From an uncultured Lachnospiraceae bacterium (GTDB lineage Bacteria > Bacillota > Clostridia > Lachnospirales > Lachnospiraceae), in NCBI GenBank assembly GCA_947644545.1, contig CANRZW010000009.1, forward strand, positions 40,201-104,200: a stretch of DNA of 64,000 bases. Reading direction: 5' to 3'. Every line of letters starts with the position of its first letter. The stretch's first letter is position 1. Below, piece after piece: positions 60,424 to 64,000 of this stretch. Below the pieces are notes generated by a model that was not told where the DNA came from, ran no database searches, and saw nothing but the letters and a program-made list of their open reading frames with translations. The position numbers were made by a program, and so were the translations under genes.

Positions 60424-60987
60424 TTAACGCTCCTGCTGCATCGGACATCCGCCGCACCCGCTGCAGCTCCGCCCCTCCCCATTCTCATCGTACACCTGCC
60501 GGCTGTACGCATCCTGAGGGCTTGTCAGCAGACAGACCGCCTGGGCAGAGATCCCTTCGCCGGAACCGGTAAAACCAAGCCCCTCTTCCGTCGTCGCTTT
60601 CACGTTGACCTGCTCTGTCCCGATCTTAAGCGCTTCGGCGATATTGGCCCGCATCCGGTCGATATGCGGCCGCATCTTCGGCGCCTGGGCGATAATGGTA
60701 GCATCAATATTCTCGATCAGAAACCGATTCTCCTCTAACAGCTCTCCCACATGGGTGAGCAGCCTCACCGATGAGATACCCTTGTAGGCGGGATCCGTAT
60801 CCGGGAAATGTTTCCCGATATCTCCCAGAGCCGCCGCCCCCAGCAGCGCATCCATAATGGCGTGCAGCAGCACATCTGCGTCCGAATGGCCGAGCAGTCC
60901 CTTCTCATAAGGTATCTCCACCCCGCCCATGATCAACTTGCGATCCTGCACCAGCCTATGCACATCATATCCCATTCCGATCCTCAT
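60424..60987 (-). CDS. ispF: 2-C-methyl-D-erythritol 2,4-cyclodiphosphate synthase with Cys-rich tail
   Basis: About 187 residues. IspF motifs are MGYDVHRL with the zinc Asp and His, [28 protein letters not shown] (by span), FPDTDP and [19 protein letters not shown]. The family usually ends there near residue 157; this protein goes on for about 30 residues to a CSGCGGCP cluster. It acts in the MEP isoprenoid pathway. AGGGAAAGCAG sets the ATG at 60987. Confidence 0.95.
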   Translation of the reverse strand: MRIGMGYDVHRLVQDRKLIMGGVEIPYEKGLLGHSDADVLLHAIMDALLGAAALGDIGKHFPDTDPAYKGISSVRLLTHVGELLEENRFLIENIDATIIAQAPKMRPHIDRMRANIAEALKIGTEQVNVKATTEEGLGFTGSGEGISAQAVCLLTSPQDAYSRQVYDENGEGRSCSGCGGCPMQQER

Positions 60988-61034
60988 CTGCTTTCCCTGC
61001 CTTTCTCTTTCCAAACCTTCATATCCCGTAAGTA

Positions 61035-62234
61035 TTACCGGACTGTCTGCTGCCTCTCCATAATAAATGTCAGCAGCCTGTCAGCCACATCCTCTTTGCT
61101 CATGATCGGCAGCTCCAGTGTCTCATCCATCGTCAGAAACGTCACCACATTGGTCTCCGTTCCGAAACCGGCGCCTGCCTGCTTGAGATTATTGGCTACG
61201 ATCATGTCGATATTCTTCTTCTGAAGCTTAGCACTGGAATTCTCCAGCATATGCTCCGTTTCCATGGAAAAACCGCACAGGAACTGTCCTTCATGGCGAT
61301 GCGACCCAAGATATGCCAGAATATCTTCCGTCCGTTCCAGTCCAATCGTCATTTCGCCATCCTTCTTTTTCAGCTTCTCGTCAGCGGTCACGCTTGGCCG
61401 GTAATCGGCCACGGCTGCCGCCTTGATAATGATATCCTGGTTCTGTGCATTCTCCTTCACCGCCTGTGCCATCTCCGCCGCGGACACGACCGAAATCAAT
61501 CTGACTCCTCCTGGCGCTTCCAGGCTGACTTTTCCTGACACAAGCGTCACATCAGCGCCGCGCAGCATCGCCCGTCTGGCAATGGCATACCCCATCTTAC
61601 CGGTGGAATGATTGCTGATATAGCGCACCGGATCGATCTTTTCCCGGGTAGGGCCCGCCGTCACCAGCACCCTTTTCCCTGCCAGATCCTTGGGCGTCAA
61701 AGCCTTGATGATAGCTTCATACAGCACTTCCGGTTCCGGCATCTTACCCGCTCCTGTATCGCCGCAGGCGAGATACCCGTCTTCCGGCGTAATCACTTCC
61801 ATTCCATACCGTTTCAGGATCTCCATATTGTCCTGTACAATGGGATTCTGATACATGCGTGTATTCATGGCCGGAGCAAAGATCTTCGGACAGGTACAGG
61901 CCAGCAGCGTTGTCGTCAGCATATCGTCAGCAATCCCGTGAGCTGCCTTGGCGATCACGTTGGCCGACGCCGGCGCCATCAGAAAGACATCCGTCTGCTT
62001 TGCCAACGATACATGCTCAACCTGAAACTCAAAATTCCTGTCAAAAGTATCCACCAGACATTTATTGCCCGTCAGCGACTCAAACGTGATCGGGTTGATA
62101 AAATTCGTGGCGTTCCTAGTCATAATCACCGTTACATCCGCGTGCCGCTTTGCCAGCATACTGGCTAAAGATGCAATCTTATACGCGGCGATGCTTCCGG
62201 TCACGCCCAACACGATATGTTTTCCTCTTAACAT
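61035..62234 (-). CDS. coaBC: Bifunctional phosphopantothenoylcysteine decarboxylase / phosphopantothenate-cysteine ligase
   Basis: A 399-residue enzyme of coenzyme A synthesis. The N-terminal CoaC half is a flavoprotein ([31 protein letters not shown], the APAMNTRMY segment, and a [13 protein letters not shown] substrate clamp). The C-terminal CoaB half starts at [21 protein letters not shown] and has [10 protein letters not shown]. It follows coaX and the ECF transporter gene, a pantothenate-to-CoA cluster. GAGG precedes the ATG. Confidence 0.96.
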   Translation of the reverse strand: MLRGKHIVLGVTGSIAAYKIASLASMLAKRHADVTVIMTRNATNFINPITFESLTGNKCLVDTFDRNFEFQVEHVSLAKQTDVFLMAPASANVIAKAAHGIADDMLTTTLLACTCPKIFAPAMNTRMYQNPIVQDNMEILKRYGMEVITPEDGYLACGDTGAGKMPEPEVLYEAIIKALTPKDLAGKRVLVTAGPTREKIDPVRYISNHSTGKMGYAIARRAMLRGADVTLVSGKVSLEAPGGVRLISVVSAAEMAQAVKENAQNQDIIIKAAAVADYRPSVTADEKLKKKDGEMTIGLERTEDILAYLGSHRHEGQFLCGFSMETEHMLENSSAKLQKKNIDMIVANNLKQAGAGFGTETNVVTFLTMDETLELPIMSKEDVADRLLTFIMERQQTVR

Positions 62235-62273
62235 GATTCATTCCTCATTCTGATCTTCGATTTCCGTAATGCA

Positions 62274-62299
62274 ATACCCCGCCGCAAGCAGCGGGGTAT
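62274..62299. terminator. Hairpin between coaX and coaBC
   Basis: ATACCCCGC (62274-62282) pairs with GCGGGGTAT (62291-62299). No T run follows on the minus strand, so it may only attenuate or protect the transcript. Confidence 0.45.
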
Positions 62300-62359
62300 C
62301 CCGTATTTATCTCGAAATTTGTATGAGACGCAGCTTCAAACATAACTTAGCCGCATTCT

Positions 62360-63130
62360 CTAATTCTCTGTATTCTTCCTATATATAATACCCAGACCTT
62401 TCAGCGTTAACTCATTGTCATATACAATCTTACGCTTACAGTGGGGCACAATACTGCCGGCTAATCCACCGGTCGCAACTACCGGAGCCTCATAGCCAAG
62501 CTCGTCATAGATACGCTCGATCATGCCGTCCAGGCAGGCCGCCTGTCCCATCACGATACCGCTTTTCATGCAGTCGATGGTATTTCTGCCGATCACCTTC
62601 TTCGGTGCCTCCAGACTGATCCTTGGCAGCTGGGAGGTTCTGTTGACCAGCGAATCCAGAGAAACTTTGACGCCCGGCAATATCATGCCGCCAATATAGT
62701 TCTTCTTCTGATCCACTACGCTGATGGTGGTCGCCGTCCCCATATCGATCATGATAATGGGCGCACCATAATACTGCAGACCCGCCACCGCATTGACTAC
62801 CAGATCGGAACCCAGCTGACCCGGGTTATCCATCAGGATATTCAGGCCCGTCTTCAGGCCCGGCCCCACTAGCAGCGGCGTTTTATGAAATAACTTCTCC
62901 AACGCGGATTTCACGATATTGTTGAGCGGAGGAACCACCGAGGAGATGATGCTCCCGCTGATGTCCTCCAACCCGATCTGATACAGGTCAAAAAGAGTCC
63001 TGAACTCCACTACGTACTCCAACTCCGTATTCGCCAGATTCGTGGAAACACGCTCCACGAATCGTACGTTCTCTCCCTCAATGCAACCGATCACAATATT
63101 GGTATTTCCGATATCAATCGCCAAGATCAT
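62360..63130 (-). CDS. coaX: Type III pantothenate kinase
   Basis: A 256-residue ASKHA-fold kinase. MILAIDIGNTNIVIG is the phosphate-1 motif, GPGLKTGLNILMDNPGQLGSDLV (by span, about 90-112) the pantothenate-binding part with the catalytic aspartate, and MIDMGTATTISVV the second phosphate loop. It makes 4'-phosphopantothenate and resists CoA feedback. It lies between the ECF transporter gene and coaBC. Confidence 0.97.
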   Translation of the reverse strand: MILAIDIGNTNIVIGCIEGENVRFVERVSTNLANTELEYVVEFRTLFDLYQIGLEDISGSIISSVVPPLNNIVKSALEKLFHKTPLLVGPGLKTGLNILMDNPGQLGSDLVVNAVAGLQYYGAPIIMIDMGTATTISVVDQKKNYIGGMILPGVKVSLDSLVNRTSQLPRISLEAPKKVIGRNTIDCMKSGIVMGQAACLDGMIERIYDELGYEAPVVATGGLAGSIVPHCKRKIVYDNELTLKGLGIIYRKNTEN

Positions 63131-63199
63131 ATCTATGTCCTTCTTTCTGCTTCTTATCTCTTTCGCAACGGTTTCACAATCGGCTTTCCTCTCTGTCTC

Positions 63200-64000
63200 C
63201 TATGCCCTCTGTTTCTGCTTTGCATATACAGGCTTTACACGTGTCAGGGCGAATCCCACACCTGCAACGATAACCGCCGCCACCACGGCTTCCACGACAC
63301 CGTTAAAGGTTACAACGCCCATGATCACATCAAGCACGGCTTCCCCCGCTACACCCACCGCCTGTGCATAAGCATCTTTATATAAGATAAAAATGCCGCT
63401 CATCACAAACAGCGTATTGGTATAAGCGCCCGCAAGCCCCGCATAAGCCAGTGCAATATTCGCCGACCCTTTGTTCCTGCCGCTTACTGTCAGCACGGCC
63501 ATAAGCACACAGCCTGCCGCCACACCGATGACGGTGCATACCACCGCATTCAGCGCATCCGGCAGCAACCGGATCAAAAATGCTCTCAGAGAAATACATA
63601 AGATCAAAGATGCCAGCCCGTTAACAACAATCCTTCCTGTCTGCCCCTCGCCCTTCAAGGCTCTGCGGATCAGGAGATAAACAAAATATGGCACGATCCC
63701 TACTAAAATCCTCGGCACAAAACAAATATACAGGCTCTTAAATATGCCCGAAACGCCGACTGCATTGTAGGCCAGCACAGGCGAAAACACAAAAGCCGAT
63801 GCCGTAGCCGCCTTAAACGTGTTGTTGATAAAACTGGTCAGTCCGAAAACAAATCCCAAAAATGCACCTTTCTTCGGTCCAAGAAACAGCGCTCCCAGGA
63901 TCACCGGGATATGAATGATTGTCGCATTGATCACGACAAGCGGGATATATCCCAGCGGTGTGAATGCCATAATCACGATTATGGCGGTGAACAGTGCCGT
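63200..64000 (-). CDS. ECF transporter S component (5' end beyond window)
   Basis: At least 266 residues, open to the window edge (TALFTAIIVIMAFTPLGYI ahead of the first ATG). The segments PLGYIPLVVINATIIHIPVILGALFLGPKKGA (by span) are typical of energy-coupling-factor S subunits; at least six more hydrophobic segments follow. S components bind a vitamin and use a shared EcfAA'T module. Its place before coaX and coaBC suggests pantothenate as substrate, which is inference. The start lies upstream of the edge. Confidence 0.85.
   Translation of the reverse strand, partial: TALFTAIIVIMAFTPLGYIPLVVINATIIHIPVILGALFLGPKKGAFLGFVFGLTSFINNTFKAATASAFVFSPVLAYNAVGVSGIFKSLYICFVPRILVGIVPYFVYLLIRRALKGEGQTGRIVVNGLASLILCISLRAFLIRLLPDALNAVVCTVIGVAAGCVLMAVLTVSGRNKGSANIALAYAGLAGAYTNTLFVMSGIFILYKDAYAQAVGVAGEAVLDVIMGVVTFNGVVEAVVAAVIVAGVGFALTRVKPVYAKQKQRA

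Overview
The window looks like chromosomal DNA of a low-to-mid GC anaerobic Firmicute, most likely a Lachnospiraceae or related Clostridia member. This rests on a sporulation-type SigH downstream of a cysE-cysS-mrnC-rlmB block, a class III fructose-1,6-bisphosphatase, a DUF5721 protein, T-box and L-box leaders, purine-rich Shine-Dalgarno sequences, and a sigma-D-like promoter in front of a flagellin gene. The species cannot be named from the sequence alone. Most genes lie on the minus strand.

Layout. 1-5040: arginine biosynthesis, with argC, a dCMP-deaminase-like gene, a GNAT gene, a coiled-coil protein and a partial argJ on the minus strand, and argG divergent on the plus strand; ArgR-like boxes lie between argC and argG. 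5045-17222: a Pel-type exopolysaccharide operon (pelD with a fused SDR domain, pelE, a DUF2194-like secreted protein, pelF, pelG) that continues into a cotH / VTC / DUF4956 / DUF4874-DUF4832 module. 17326-17503: an apparent invertible promoter. Inverted repeats flank a consensus TTGACA-17-TATAAT promoter that now points away from pelD. A small serine recombinase is encoded next to it (17503-18105). 18349-22395: a response regulator, histidine kinase and ABC-2 transporter. 22738-31434: housekeeping and unknown genes, including a DegV protein, an ECF sigma operon whose sigma gene seems to start at ATT, a TetR regulator, and a large cNMP-binding-domain protein. 31522-33414: a flagellin with a zinc metallopeptidase in its variable region (flagellinolysin). 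33597-44937: hisA (eukaryote-like type), a lipoprotein, fbp, dapB, dapA behind a lysine riboswitch, an ATP:corrinoid adenosyltransferase, an SSB-like protein, typA, mgtE and a YigZ protein. 45312-48056: a class A PBP. 48213-49920: two AT-rich accessory genes (dinD, ybjQ-like). 50173: tRNA-Thr(GGT). 50308-54010: sigH with a second VTC/DUF4956 pair and a repeat-bearing SGNH hydrolase. 54079-57559: rlmB, mrnC, cysS, cysE under a cysteine T-box. 57987-64000: a MutS2-like ATPase with an unusual leader, ispF, coaBC, coaX and a partial ECF transporter S component.

How the parts may work together. The main inference is that Pel production is phase-variable. A site-specific serine recombinase would flip a strong promoter: in the present orientation it is aimed away from pelD and runs into a terminator built from one of the inverted repeats; in the other it would read through the rebuilt repeat into the pel-cotH operon. 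PelD keeps a candidate c-di-GMP RxxD site, so a transcriptional on/off switch would sit above allosteric control of synthesis. The proteolytic flagellin and sigma-D-like promoter suggest a motile organism that could alternate between motile and matrix-producing states; that link is speculative. Start sites, promoters and terminators were read by eye; no database search was run.
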